DNA from: Ramlibacter pinisoli
Lineage (GTDB): Bacteria; Pseudomonadota; Gammaproteobacteria; Burkholderiales; Burkholderiaceae_C
Direction: 5' to 3'
NCBI RefSeq assembly: GCF_009758015.1
Contig: NZ_WSEL01000009.1
Location: 1,599,501-1,663,500, forward strand
Length of the DNA stretch: 64,000 nucleotides
This document shows, one piece after another, positions 22,321 to 30,975 of the stretch (its first letter is position 1; every line of letters starts with the position of its first letter). Under the pieces are notes generated by a model. It was not told where the DNA came from and did not search any database. It saw only the letters and a program-made list of their open reading frames with translations. Both the position numbers and the translations under genes were made by a program.

Positions 22321-22444
22321 GTCTTGCTCGTTCTCCCATGCATGAGAAGGTGTGAGCCACACTAGCATCGCCGTTCTCGTCCGTGGGGCGGAGAAGAGCC
22401 CGAAATTGCCGAGCAAGCACCTCATCCAGCCACTCGAACGAGCC
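22321..22444. promoter_or_regulatory. Divergent control region of the carrier-protein gene cluster
   Basis: This 124-base gap separates the two divergent operons and must hold both promoters. It contains two small symmetric elements: TTCTC...GAGAA around CATGCATG at 22331-22348, and GTGTG-AGC-CACAC at 22350-22362. These are possible operators for joint control. I see no convincing -35/-10 pair. Confidence 0.4.
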
Positions 22445-22861
22445 ATGTGGGCCACGTTGCCCGCCGTGGTCGGGCTCGGCATCGACCTCGTCCACATCCC
22501 GCGCATCGAAGAATCGCTGCGCGCGTTCGGCGACGCGTTCGCAACGCGGCTGTTCACCGAGCGCGAGCAGGCCGACGCGCGCGCCGTGCCGGGCCGCGAG
22601 GCGGAGGGCTTCGCGCTGCGCTTTGCCGTCAAGGAAGCAACCATCAAGGCGCTGTCGCTCAGCGACGATGGCGTGAACTGGCGCGAGATGGAGGTCGTTG
22701 CCGGCACCGGCGGCGCATGTCGCCTCGTCTTGCATGGCGTGGCACGCGACAAGGCGCGGGAACTAGGCGTTGCCAGGGCGCTAGTCTGTTGGAGCCATGA
22801 GGGCGCATACGCGATGGCGACGGTTGCGGCTGTGTCCGACACGGTCGGGTCAGGTCGCTGA
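22445..22861 (+). CDS. AcpS-type holo-[carrier protein] synthase
   Basis: Small 4'-phosphopantetheinyl transferase of about 138 residues that converts an apo carrier protein to its active form using CoA. The two AcpS signatures are present: GLGIDLVHIPRIEES near the N-terminus, with the Mg-binding Asp, and FAVKEATIKALS, with the catalytic Glu. FTEREQ between them is also typical. It sits 15 bases upstream of the carrier-protein gene, so it is probably a dedicated activator of that protein and not the housekeeping AcpS, which normally accompanies pdxJ. The ATG at 22445 fits family length; the frame stays open for 93 bases upstream without a better start. Confidence 0.88.
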   Translation: MWATLPAVVGLGIDLVHIPRIEESLRAFGDAFATRLFTEREQADARAVPGREAEGFALRFAVKEATIKALSLSDDGVNWREMEVVAGTGGACRLVLHGVARDKARELGVARALVCWSHEGAYAMATVAAVSDTVGSGR

Positions 22862-22876
22862 ACAGAATGCGACGCC

Positions 22877-23134
22877 ATGAGCACTCTGCTACAAGCTGAC
22901 ACCACCATCCGCCGCGTGCTGCGGGACCACGGGCGCCTGGGCGCCGACCCCGAACAGCTGGCCCCGGACGCCGACCTCTACCAGCACGGCATGACCTCGC
23001 ATGCGAGCGTGAACGTCATGCTCGCGCTCGAAGGCGAGTTCGACGTCGAGTTCCCCGACCACATGCTCAAGCGCAACGTGTTTCGCAGCATCGGCTCGAT
23101 CGAGCGTGCGCTGCAGGAGCTGATGGCGGACTGA
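22877..23134 (+). CDS. Acyl/aminoacyl carrier protein
   Basis: Carrier protein of 85 residues. The phosphopantetheine attachment serine is Ser41 in LYQHGMTSHASVNVML, where fatty-acid carriers have DSL; the TSHA version matches carriers served by aminoacyl:carrier-protein ligases. Helix II is followed by EGEFDVEFPDHML and a C-terminal helix, as expected for the four-helix fold. It lies between the dedicated AcpS-type gene and the family 2 glycosidase gene in one rightward operon, and opposite the ligase and dehydrogenase operon. Expected role: swinging-arm scaffold that holds the amino acid while it is modified. Confidence 0.9.
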   Translation: MSTLLQADTTIRRVLRDHGRLGADPEQLAPDADLYQHGMTSHASVNVMLALEGEFDVEFPDHMLKRNVFRSIGSIERALQELMAD

Positions 23135-23140
23135 GCCTCC

Positions 23141-25651
23141 ATGCCCATGGATGGCCTGCCGCGGCGCGGGGCGCTGCCCGCGCGCTGGCGCCTGTGCGCC
23201 ACCGAACCCGGCGCACCGGCGCCGGGGGAATCCGCCGACTGGGTGCCGCTCGAACGGCCCCTCACCGCAGCAGCGGCCTGGCGCGCTGCCGGCCGCTGGT
23301 CGCTCGATGGTTCACCGCACGACTTCGACGCCCAGGACTGGTGGTACGCCGCGCAGGTCGACGGCGCCGCACTGCAAGACATGGTGCTCGGCTTCGACGG
23401 GCTCGCCACCTTGGCCGAGGTGCGGCTCAACGGGCAGACGCTGCTGCACTCGGACTCGATGTTCCTCGCCCACCAGGCGCGGCCCGCAGCACTCGTGCAC
23501 GCAGGCGCGAACGAGCTGCTCATCCGCTTCGCCTCGGTACAGGCCGCCCTGCAGCAACGCCGGCCGCGGCCGCGCTGGCGCACGCCCATGGTGGCGCACC
23601 AGCAACTGCGCTGGATGCGCACCAGCTTGCTCGGCCGCACGCCGGGATGGTCCCCGCCGGCCGCCCCGGTTGGCCCCTGGCGCGACGTGTGGTGTTGCCC
23701 CGAGGACCAGGCCATCGCCTGGCGGCTGCAGCCGTCGCTGGTTGCGGGCCAGGGGCAGTGCGCGGTCGAGCTGCGCGCCCCGGCCGGCTGGGCGCGGGAT
23801 CTGGTCGAGGCGGAGTTCGTGCTGCGTGGCCCCGACGGCGCCGAGCAGGTGCGGCCGTTGGAGAGCCATGGCGGCGAACGCTACACCGCCCACGTGACGG
23901 TGGCACAGCCGGCACTGTGGTGGCCGCATACGCATGGCGAGCCCCTGCTCTCCACGGCGGCCCTGCGCACCCGGTCGCGCAGCGGCGCCGTTCGCACCCT
24001 TGGGCTGGGGACGGTCGGCTTTCGCCAGGTCGAGATCGATCGCACGGGCGACGGCTTCGCGCTGCGGGTGAACAGCGAGCGCATCTTCTGCCGCGGCGCC
24101 GGCTGGACGCCGCTCGATCCGGTCAGCCTGCGCTCCGGCGCCGCCGAATGTCGCGCCGCGGTCGGCCAGGTGCGCGACGCCGGCCTGAACATGCTGCGCC
24201 TGGCCGGCACGCTGCCGCCCGAGGAAGACCACTTCTACGACGCCTGCGACGCGCTCGGCGTGCTGGTGTGGCAGGACTTCCCGTTTGCCAGCATGGACTA
24301 CCCGTTCGACGATGCCGGCTTCGCGGACCTGGCGGCACGCGAGGCCGCCCAGCTCGCCGCGCGCCTCGGCCATCGCGCCTGCGTCGCGGTGCTGTGCGGC
24401 AACAGCGAAGTCGAACAGCAGGCGGCGATGTGGGGGGCGCCGCGCGAGCTGTGGCAGCCGGCGTTCTTCCACCGGCAGCTGCCGGCGCTGTGCGCGCAGC
24501 ACGCCCCCGCCACGCCGTACTGGCCCTCGAGCGCCCACGGCGGCGCCTTCCCGCACCAGGCCGACACCGGCACCACCTCGTACTACGGCGTCGGTGCCTA
24601 CGAGCGACCACTGGACGACGCGCGCCGCAGCGGCCTGCGCTTCGCCACCGAGTGCCTGGCCTTCGCCAACATCCCCGACGACGCGGCGCTGGCCCGCCTG
24701 CCCGGTGGCCTGGCCACGCGCGTGCACCACCCGCAGTGGAAGGCGCGCTCGCCGCGCGACTTGGGCGCCGGCTGGGACTTCGACGACGTGCGCGACCACT
24801 ACCTGCAGCGGCTGTTCGACGTCGATCCCGCCCGGCTGCGCCACCAGGACCACGACCGCTACCTGGCGCTGGGCCGGCTGGCGACCGCGGAGGCGATGGC
24901 GGCCGCGTTCGCCGAGTGGCGCCGGCCGGCATCGGGCTGCGCCGGCGCGCTGGTCCTGCAGCTGCGCGATCTCTGGGCCGGTGCCGGCTGGGGACTGCTC
25001 GACGAGCAAGGCGACCCCAAGGCCTGCTGGCATGCCGTGCGCCGCTGCCTGCAGCCGCTGGCCGTGTTCCTCACCGACGAGGGCGGCAACGGGCTCGCCG
25101 TGCACGTGGTCAACGACACGCCGCTGGAGCGTCGGCTGGTGCTGGAACTGTCGGCGTGGCGCGAGGGCGACGTGCAGGTGGCCCGGGCGGAGCGTCCCGT
25201 GGTGGCCACCGCGCGCGGCGGCTGCACCCTGAATGCGATCGAGGTGCTCGGCCAGTTCCTCGACCTCAACCACGCCTACCGCTTCGGCCCGCCGTCTTGC
25301 GAGGTGGTCAGTGCACGCCTGCTGGAGGACGGCCGGGAGGTCGCGACCGCCCTGCACTTCCCGCTCGGGCTGGCGCCGCTGGTGGCCACGCGTTCGCGCG
25401 ATCTCGGCCTGGCGGCCGCAGTCGACATCACCGGCGATGGTGAAGCGGTCGCCACGGTGCGCACCGGCCGGTGCGCGGTCGGCGTCCATCTCGACGTTCC
25501 CGGCTGGCAGGCGGCCGACGATCACTTTCACCTCGCACCCGGTGCCTCGCGCCAGGTCCACCTGCGCCGCACGGTGGCGGGGGCGGTGCTGGCCGGCCAG
25601 GTCCTTGCCCTGAATGCCGCTGCGGCGGTCCCGCTGGAGACGCAGCCATGA
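23141..25651 (+). CDS. Glycoside hydrolase family 2 protein, beta-mannosidase-like
   Basis: The 836-residue protein has the GH2 plan: an N-terminal jelly-roll domain (FDAQDWWYAAQVDG), an immunoglobulin-like domain, a TIM barrel and C-terminal beta domains. The predicted acid/base is Glu423 in CGNSEVEQQAAMWG and the nucleophile is Glu504 in RFATECLAFANIP; RGAGWTPLDP and VWQDFPFA are also conserved in beta-mannosidases. No signal peptide is seen, so it should be cytoplasmic. Its place in an operon with a carrier protein and AcpS is unusual. It may trim a sugar from an intermediate or act in an unrelated step; both are guesses. It starts 6 bases after the carrier-protein gene and overlaps the next gene by ATGA. 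A second ATG lies 6 bases in. Confidence 0.85.
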   Translation: MPMDGLPRRGALPARWRLCATEPGAPAPGESADWVPLERPLTAAAAWRAAGRWSLDGSPHDFDAQDWWYAAQVDGAALQDMVLGFDGLATLAEVRLNGQTLLHSDSMFLAHQARPAALVHAGANELLIRFASVQAALQQRRPRPRWRTPMVAHQQLRWMRTSLLGRTPGWSPPAAPVGPWRDVWCCPEDQAIAWRLQPSLVAGQGQCAVELRAPAGWARDLVEAEFVLRGPDGAEQVRPLESHGGERYTAHVTVAQPALWWPHTHGEPLLSTAALRTRSRSGAVRTLGLGTVGFRQVEIDRTGDGFALRVNSERIFCRGAGWTPLDPVSLRSGAAECRAAVGQVRDAGLNMLRLAGTLPPEEDHFYDACDALGVLVWQDFPFASMDYPFDDAGFADLAAREAAQLAARLGHRACVAVLCGNSEVEQQAAMWGAPRELWQPAFFHRQLPALCAQHAPATPYWPSSAHGGAFPHQADTGTTSYYGVGAYERPLDDARRSGLRFATECLAFANIPDDAALARLPGGLATRVHHPQWKARSPRDLGAGWDFDDVRDHYLQRLFDVDPARLRHQDHDRYLALGRLATAEAMAAAFAEWRRPASGCAGALVLQLRDLWAGAGWGLLDEQGDPKACWHAVRRCLQPLAVFLTDEGGNGLAVHVVNDTPLERRLVLELSAWREGDVQVARAERPVVATARGGCTLNAIEVLGQFLDLNHAYRFGPPSCEVVSARLLEDGREVATALHFPLGLAPLVATRSRDLGLAAAVDITGDGEAVATVRTGRCAVGVHLDVPGWQAADDHFHLAPGASRQVHLRRTVAGAVLAGQVLALNAAAAVPLETQP

Positions 25652-27453
25652 CCCACCCGACGCACGCCCATACCGACGCGGTGCCGCTGCATGTCGAGGC
25701 CGCCGGTGGCTGGTGCCTGGGCTGGTTCCATCCACCCCAGGCGCCGGCGCACGACATCGCCGTCGTGCTGTGCCCGCCCATCGGCCACGAGGCGGTCTGC
25801 AGCTATCCCACGCAGGTGCAGCTCGCCCGCTCGCTGGCGCAGGCCGGCCTGCCGGTGTTCCGGTTCGACTACCACGGCACCGGCGATTCGGCCGGCGACG
25901 ACAACGACCCCGGCCGCGTCGCGGCCTGGCTGGCCAGCGTCGAGGCAGCGGTCGCGCAGGCCCGTGCCTGTTCGGGCGCAGGGCGCATCGCGCTGCTGGG
26001 CATCCGGCTGGGCGCCACGCTGGCCGTCGCCGCCGCGGCCCGGCTCGGCGGTGTCGACCGGCTGCTGCTGTGGGCACCCTGCCCCAGCGGCAAGGCCTTC
26101 GTGCGCGAACTGCGCGCCGCCGGGGTGGTGGATGCCGACGGCGGCGTGCACGCCTTCGGCTACCGCTACACCGCCGCCACCGTGCAGGACCTGCTGGCCC
26201 TGGACGCAACCCGTCTGGACGCCGCGCCGGCACGCCAGGTGCTGGTGGTGGGCCGCGACGACATCCCGGGCGAGGGGCCGCTGCCCAAGGCGCTGCGCCA
26301 GCTCGGGATCGAGGTGACGGTCCAGGTCCTGCCGGGTTTTGCCGCCATGGTCGACGAGCCGCGCGCCGGCGTGCTCGCGCCCGAGACGCTGCGCACCGTG
26401 GCCGACTGGCTGGCTGCCGGCGTGCCGCTGCGCAGCGGCGACACCCCGCCCGGCCCGACCGTCCGGGCGCCCGACGGCATCACCGGTCCGGTGCGCGAGC
26501 GCCTGCTGCAACTGCGGCCGGGTCAGCCTCTGCACGGGGTGGTGGCGGAGCCGGTCGCAGGCGCGCCGCGCGACCGGTGCGGCCAGACGGCCATCGTGCT
26601 GCTCAACGTGGGCGGCAATCACCGCATCGGTCCGCACCGCTTCTACGTGACGGCGGCGCGAGCCCTGGCCGCGGCCGGCCACCGCGTGCTGCGCCTGGAC
26701 CTGCCCGGCATCGGCGACAGCCCGCCCCTGGCCGGACAGCCCTGGGCCAGCCTGTACGACAAGGACGCGGCAGCCGACGTGCGCGCCGCGCTGGACGCGC
26801 TGTCCCAGCGCGGCTGCCGCGAGTTCGTGCTGATGGGCATCTGCTCGGGCTCGTACGTCGCCTTCCAGACCGCTCTGGTCGATCCGCGGGTGGGCAGCGT
26901 GGTGCTGATGAACTCGCGCCTGCTGGAATGGACCCCCGGCCAGCCGGGCGACACCTGGCAGTCGTCGATGCAGAACTACGCCAAGTCCAGCAGCTGGTAC
27001 CGGCGAGCGCTGCTGCGGGCCGAGACCTGGCAGCGCCTGGTCCGCGGCGAGATCGACGTGCCGCTGATCGCGCGCCGCTTCCTCGCCCTGGCGGCGGCCC
27101 GCCTGCGGCGGCTGGTGGCGCCGGGCAGCGGCGGCAGCCTGACGGACCGGATGCGCCGCCTGTGCCGGCGCGGCTGCAGGGTGCTGATGCTGGTGTCGGA
27201 CGCCGACGACGGGCGCGACTACGTGGAGTTCCACTTCGGCGCCGGCGGCCACCGCCTGCGCGGCCAGCCGGGGTTCCGCATGGAGATCGTGCCGGACGCC
27301 GACCACACCTTCTCGCGCCCCGGCAACCAGCCGGGGGTGGTCGAGGCCCTGTTGCGCCACCTGGACCAGCGCACGGCCGCCGCGCCGGCCCCCGCCCCCG
27401 CTTCGGCCCGGGTGTCGGCGCCCGATCAGCTGGCGCTGCGACCGCCGCTATAA
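25648..27453 (+). CDS. Tandem alpha/beta hydrolase (two fused domains)
   Basis: The 601-residue product is two alpha/beta hydrolase domains in series. Domain 1 (about 1-270) has VVLCPPIGHEAVCSYP, FRFDYHGTGDSAG and an altered elbow ALLGIRLGATLA, where Arg replaces the usual Ser nucleophile. Domain 2 (about 300-590) has VLLNVGGNHRIGPHRFYV, RLDLPGIGDS, the elbow LMGICSGSYVAF with a Ser nucleophile, and a late His in PDADHTFS. Domain 1 may therefore be non-catalytic while domain 2 is active. Such hydrolases occur with carrier proteins in exosortase-A clusters; here one could release or transfer the carrier-bound product. It is last in the operon. Its TAA stop is part of the tRNA promoter. Confidence 0.83.
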   Translation: MTHPTHAHTDAVPLHVEAAGGWCLGWFHPPQAPAHDIAVVLCPPIGHEAVCSYPTQVQLARSLAQAGLPVFRFDYHGTGDSAGDDNDPGRVAAWLASVEAAVAQARACSGAGRIALLGIRLGATLAVAAAARLGGVDRLLLWAPCPSGKAFVRELRAAGVVDADGGVHAFGYRYTAATVQDLLALDATRLDAAPARQVLVVGRDDIPGEGPLPKALRQLGIEVTVQVLPGFAAMVDEPRAGVLAPETLRTVADWLAAGVPLRSGDTPPGPTVRAPDGITGPVRERLLQLRPGQPLHGVVAEPVAGAPRDRCGQTAIVLLNVGGNHRIGPHRFYVTAARALAAAGHRVLRLDLPGIGDSPPLAGQPWASLYDKDAAADVRAALDALSQRGCREFVLMGICSGSYVAFQTALVDPRVGSVVLMNSRLLEWTPGQPGDTWQSSMQNYAKSSSWYRRALLRAETWQRLVRGEIDVPLIARRFLALAAARLRRLVAPGSGGSLTDRMRRLCRRGCRVLMLVSDADDGRDYVEFHFGAGGHRLRGQPGFRMEIVPDADHTFSRPGNQPGVVEALLRHLDQRTAAAPAPAPASARVSAPDQLALRPPL

Positions 27454-27454
27454 T
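27449..27454 (+). promoter_or_regulatory. TATAAT -10 box of the tRNA-Thr gene
   Basis: A perfect TATAAT lies 13 bases before the tRNA and contains the TAA stop codon of the tandem hydrolase gene. No good -35 hexamer is seen at the usual spacing. Confidence 0.7.
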
Positions 27455-27466
27455 CGCGGGCTCCGT

Positions 27467-27542
27467 GCCGGAGTAGCTCAGTTGGTAGAGCAGCGCATTC
27501 GTAATGCGAAGGTCGGGGGTTCGATTCCTCTCTCCGGCACCA
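27467..27542 (+). tRNA. tRNA-Thr (anticodon CGT)
   Basis: A 76-base cloverleaf with encoded CCA. The acceptor stem GCCGGAG pairs with CTCCGGC, the D arm is GCTC/GAGC, the anticodon loop is TTCGTAA with anticodon CGT, and the T arm carries GGTTCGATTCC. The discriminator is A. The first anticodon-stem pair is G-A, the other four are Watson-Crick. It reads ACG threonine codons. Confidence 0.96.
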
Positions 27543-27552
27543 GATCACGCAA

Positions 27553-27589
27553 GGGCTTGCTGCTATGAAAATGGCAGCAGGCCCTTTTT
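27553..27589 (+). terminator. Rho-independent terminator after tRNA-Thr
   Basis: The stem GGGCTTGCTGC / GCAGCAGGCCC (one bulge) has a 10-base loop and is followed by TTTTT. It begins 11 bases after the tRNA and fits a terminator for it. Confidence 0.85.
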
Positions 27590-27673
27590 GCGTCCGGCCT
27601 GTCGCCGCCGTGGCGCCGCGGCGGGGGCCCATCCCCGGGGGTGACACCGGGCGGCCTCGCCAGCGCCCGCAGG

Positions 27674-28998
27674 CTAGGCGTCAGGCGCGATCTTTGCCGC
27701 GTCGCCGCGGAACGCGTACGCGAGCATCGGCGGCGCCGGACAATCCTGGTGCCGCAGGAAGACCCATTCAATGCGTTGAAGCGCTCGAACTCGGGGGCGA
27801 CCGCGGCCGCTACCTCGGCGGCCGCCATGTTCAGGGGGCGCCCCGCCTCCGTCCAGATCTGGGAGAGTGACCGCACGCCGTCGACCATCGCCAGGCAGGC
27901 CAGCGCGGCGGCCGATGGCTGGAGCCGGATCGTGTGGCGGGAGGAAAACTGCACCGTGACGGCTCCGCGCTCGCGCAAGCGCCCTGCGGTCTCGGCCGCC
28001 GTGGCGGTCAGGAAGTAGGGGACCATCTCCGGGTCCTGGAAGCTTGCCGCCGCACGCCCGGGACGCGCCGCATAGAAGCCGTGCGCATACATGTGGCCGT
28101 GCAGCAGTTCGCCGATGGCCTGGCGCTCGCGCCGTTCGCGCGGCATCAACTTCTGCCTGAGCTCCTCGCCCTCGAAGTAGATGTCCGGCTCGTACTCCAG
28201 CCGCAGCGTTTCGTGGAAGTTGGTGAAGTTCGCCACGGACAAGCCGGCGGCTTCCACGAACTGGTAGAGCTCGGGGACGGTGTACGCGCGGTCCTGCGCA
28301 TGCAGGAACGTATCCACGAGGTTTGCGTCATCCGCCATGGTGGCCTCGACCTTCTGGCGGCTCCGCCCTCGAAGCATGAGGTGTGCCGGCGACAGCGCGC
28401 GCACCGATTCCTTGAAGTTGGCGATCTGGTTGCGCAGGTCCGGCTCGCCCTTGTTGACCAGGCGCATGAGGTCCTGCATTGCATACACGTCGGCACGCCC
28501 ATAGCGGCCGTAGACCATCAGCCCCATGCCCCCGTCCTCGCCCAGCACCTCGGCCAGCGCGCGCAGGCCCGCATCGGGATCTGCCAGGTGGTGCAGGACA
28601 CCGAGGCAGGAGATGTAGTCGAAGCGGCCGATCCCCAGCCGGGGGGCGTCCAACAGGGAGCCATGGATCCAGCGCACGCGCGATTCCAGTCCCCTTGCGC
28701 TGGCCCTCTGGCGCGCGATGTCCAGGCTCGCCTCGCTGATGTCCAGGTAGACGATCTCGGCGTCGGAATCTTTCAGTTGCGCGGCCAGGAAAATCGCGGA
28801 GTCGCCCGTGCCGCCACCGGCAACCAGCGCCCGGAATCCCTTGCCGAGATCCCGCCGCCCGCCGAACACGTGGTGGTGAACCTTTCCGAGGATGTCGGTG
28901 CGCGTCAGGGGGAGACTGCCCGGACGTTCCGCGACCGGGTTGCGCGCCGGGAATGGGAACGCTTCGTAGAGGTTGCGTACCTTGGAGTTCTCCGCCAT
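27674..28998 (-). CDS. Class I SAM-dependent methyltransferase with an apparent C-terminal frameshift
   Basis: The N-terminal half is a Rossmann-type methyltransferase: VRNLYEAFPFPARNP, SAM motif FRALVAGGGTGDSAIFLA, acidic loop IVYLDISEASL and DYISCLGVLHHLADP. A C-terminal domain of ~200 residues follows. The frame is convincing to FERFNAL near 27775, then turns Arg-rich and runs through the tRNA terminator and antisense to tRNA-Thr, stopping at 27478. In the -1 frame, from the same point, it reads WVFLRHQDCPAPPMLAYAF and ends at a TAG at 27674. One missing base near 27765-27775 therefore best explains the sequence and gives about 441 residues. Sequencing error and real mutation cannot be told apart here. 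Substrate is unknown. Confidence 0.72.
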
Positions 28999-29182
28999 TG
29001 GTTCAGTCTAGCGAACACGCACGCGTAGCACATCAAGATCTTCCCGGAGCTGGATTCGCTCGAGCCTCGGCGCATGACGCCACCCTGCAGGCGCCGGCTC
29101 GAACTGATGCGTGCAAGTGCGCAGCCGCCATGGGACCATCGTCCCATCCCCCGGGCCCCGTGCTCATGCCTAGCATCCACGC

Positions 29183-30820
29183 ATGGCGCGTCCCCTGCAC
29201 CGACCCATGGCCTGGGCCGCGGTGTGGTCCAGGCTGGCCGGGCTGGTGCTCGCCGCCTGGCTGGCGCTGCTGCCCTGGGGGGCCATCGGCCAGATTCCTG
29301 GCACGCGGCCGGCGCCGAGCCAGCCAGCGGAGGCCCAGCAAGCCCGCGATCCGCTGGGCCGCGAGACGCCGCGCGGCAGCTTCACCCGTTTTTCGAGCGC
29401 CGCGAACAGCGGCAACTTCGGGCTGGGCGCGCGCTACCTGCAGCTGTCCGCCGCGCAGCGCGACAAGGGCGAGCTGCTGGCCAGGCAGCTGGGTGAGCTG
29501 ACCGACCGCTACTTCCTGGTTCCGCTCTCCACCATCAGCGACCGCCCCGAGGGCCGCATCAACGACGGCCTGCCGATCGACCGGGACCGCGTCGGCCCGA
29601 TGCGCATCGGCGGCGACGAGTTCTACCTGGAGTTGGTCAGGGTCCAGGATCCGGAGGGCCGCCTCGTCTGGCTGGTGTCCAGCCAGACGCTGGCGCGCGT
29701 GCCGCAGCTGCATGCCGACATGGACCGCTCCTGGGCCGAGCGGGTCCTGCCCGACGCCCTGTCGCACACCGTGGTGCTGGGTGCACCGCTTCCCCAGCTG
29801 GTGATCTGGGCCGCTTCGCTGGCGCTGCCGCTGCTGGTGGTCCCCGCATTGCTGTGGGCGCTTCGCGCATTGACGCGCGGACTCGCGCGCAAGCGGAGCC
29901 CGCTCTGGGCACAGTGGTATGTCGCAGCACGATGGCCCTTGGCCGTCGTCCTGGTCCTCCTGCTGCACACCGCCGCACTGCCGGCCTTCGGCAGCTCGCT
30001 CGCGTTCCGGGTCATCTACGTGCGCGTGATCGCCGCCCTGCTGGTGGCGGCGTTGGCCTGGACCTTGCATCGCAGTGCCCGGGTCCTGTTCGAGCGCGCC
30101 AGCGCACGGCTGCTGCAGGAAGGCCGCAGCGGGCCGCGTTCACTGCTGCTGCTGGGCGAGCGCCTGTTCATGGCCCTGCTGCTGGTGGCGGCCGTGCTGG
30201 GCATGCTGGCGGTCGCCGGGGTCCAGGTCACCGCGGCACTCGCCGGCCTGGGCATCGCGGGCATCGCCGTCGCCCTCGGCGCGCAGAAGACGGTCGAGAA
30301 CATCCTGGGCGGCCTGATGCTGCTGGCAGACCAGGCGATCGCGGTCGGCGACACCTGCCGCATCGGGGCCCACATGGGCGTGGTCGAGGACATCACGCTG
30401 CGATCGGTCCGCATCCGCACCTTCGAGCAGACCCTGCTGTCCATCCCGGCCGGCGTGCTGGCGCAGGACACCCTGGAGAACTTCGCCTCGCGCGGCAAGA
30501 TCCTGCTGCAGACCAGCGTGCGCCTGGCCTACGGGCCGACGGAGCACGAGCTGCGCACGCTGCTGGAGGAACTGCGCGGGCTGCTGGCGGGGCATCCGCG
30601 GATCGATCCGACCGGTGCGCGGGTGCGGCTCGCGGGCTTCGGCGTCCAGGGCATCGAAGTGGAACTGTTCGCCTACTTCCAGACCGCGGATGGGCTGGAA
30701 TTCCTGGCCTTGCGCGAGGAGCTGCTGCTGCAGGTGATGCGCGTGGTCCAGGCCCGGGGCGCCGTCTTCGCGCCAGCCTGGACGGTCCCCGGGGCGGCGG
30801 CAGCGGGCGCCACGGGGTGA
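29183..30820 (+). CDS. MscS-family mechanosensitive ion channel
   Basis: Inner-membrane channel protein of 545 residues that opens on membrane tension. A signal sequence (to about residue 36) precedes a periplasmic domain of ~170 residues. Several membrane helices follow from about 205, then the pore helix TM3 rich in Gly and Ala (LAGLGIAGIAVALGAQKTVEN) and the beta domain with VGDTCRIGAHMGVVEDITLRSV, both hallmarks of MscS. The C-terminal domain covers the last ~120 residues. The large periplasmic N-terminus resembles the longer MscS subtypes. It diverges from the methyltransferase across a 184-base gap. Confidence 0.9.
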   Translation: MARPLHRPMAWAAVWSRLAGLVLAAWLALLPWGAIGQIPGTRPAPSQPAEAQQARDPLGRETPRGSFTRFSSAANSGNFGLGARYLQLSAAQRDKGELLARQLGELTDRYFLVPLSTISDRPEGRINDGLPIDRDRVGPMRIGGDEFYLELVRVQDPEGRLVWLVSSQTLARVPQLHADMDRSWAERVLPDALSHTVVLGAPLPQLVIWAASLALPLLVVPALLWALRALTRGLARKRSPLWAQWYVAARWPLAVVLVLLLHTAALPAFGSSLAFRVIYVRVIAALLVAALAWTLHRSARVLFERASARLLQEGRSGPRSLLLLGERLFMALLLVAAVLGMLAVAGVQVTAALAGLGIAGIAVALGAQKTVENILGGLMLLADQAIAVGDTCRIGAHMGVVEDITLRSVRIRTFEQTLLSIPAGVLAQDTLENFASRGKILLQTSVRLAYGPTEHELRTLLEELRGLLAGHPRIDPTGARVRLAGFGVQGIEVELFAYFQTADGLEFLALREELLLQVMRVVQARGAVFAPAWTVPGAAAAGATG

Positions 30821-30975
30821 TGGGTTCCGGATGAGCCAGCCAGTCCGGCCCGCAGGGCCTTGCGCGACCGCAGTGCCGAAAAGGAGCACAGTTGCGCCAG
30901 GTCTCGTTCCTGACGGGGTGCGGCGGTTCCCCGGCAGTGCGTCGGCGTCCAACCGCCTTTGCAAGGGAGCATGCC

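Noticed and set aside
22352-22444. Upstream extension of the AcpS-type gene
   Set aside because: Would place coding sequence over the divergent control region and exceed family length.
23312-26233. 973-codon minus-strand frame opposite the GH2 gene and hydrolase
   Set aside because: Pro/Arg-rich shadow spanning a gene boundary of the opposite strand; not credible as a protein.
27478-27673. C-terminal tail of the methyltransferase read through the terminator and antisense to tRNA-Thr
   Set aside because: Arises from an apparent frameshift; antisense-tRNA tails of this type are a known annotation artefact.
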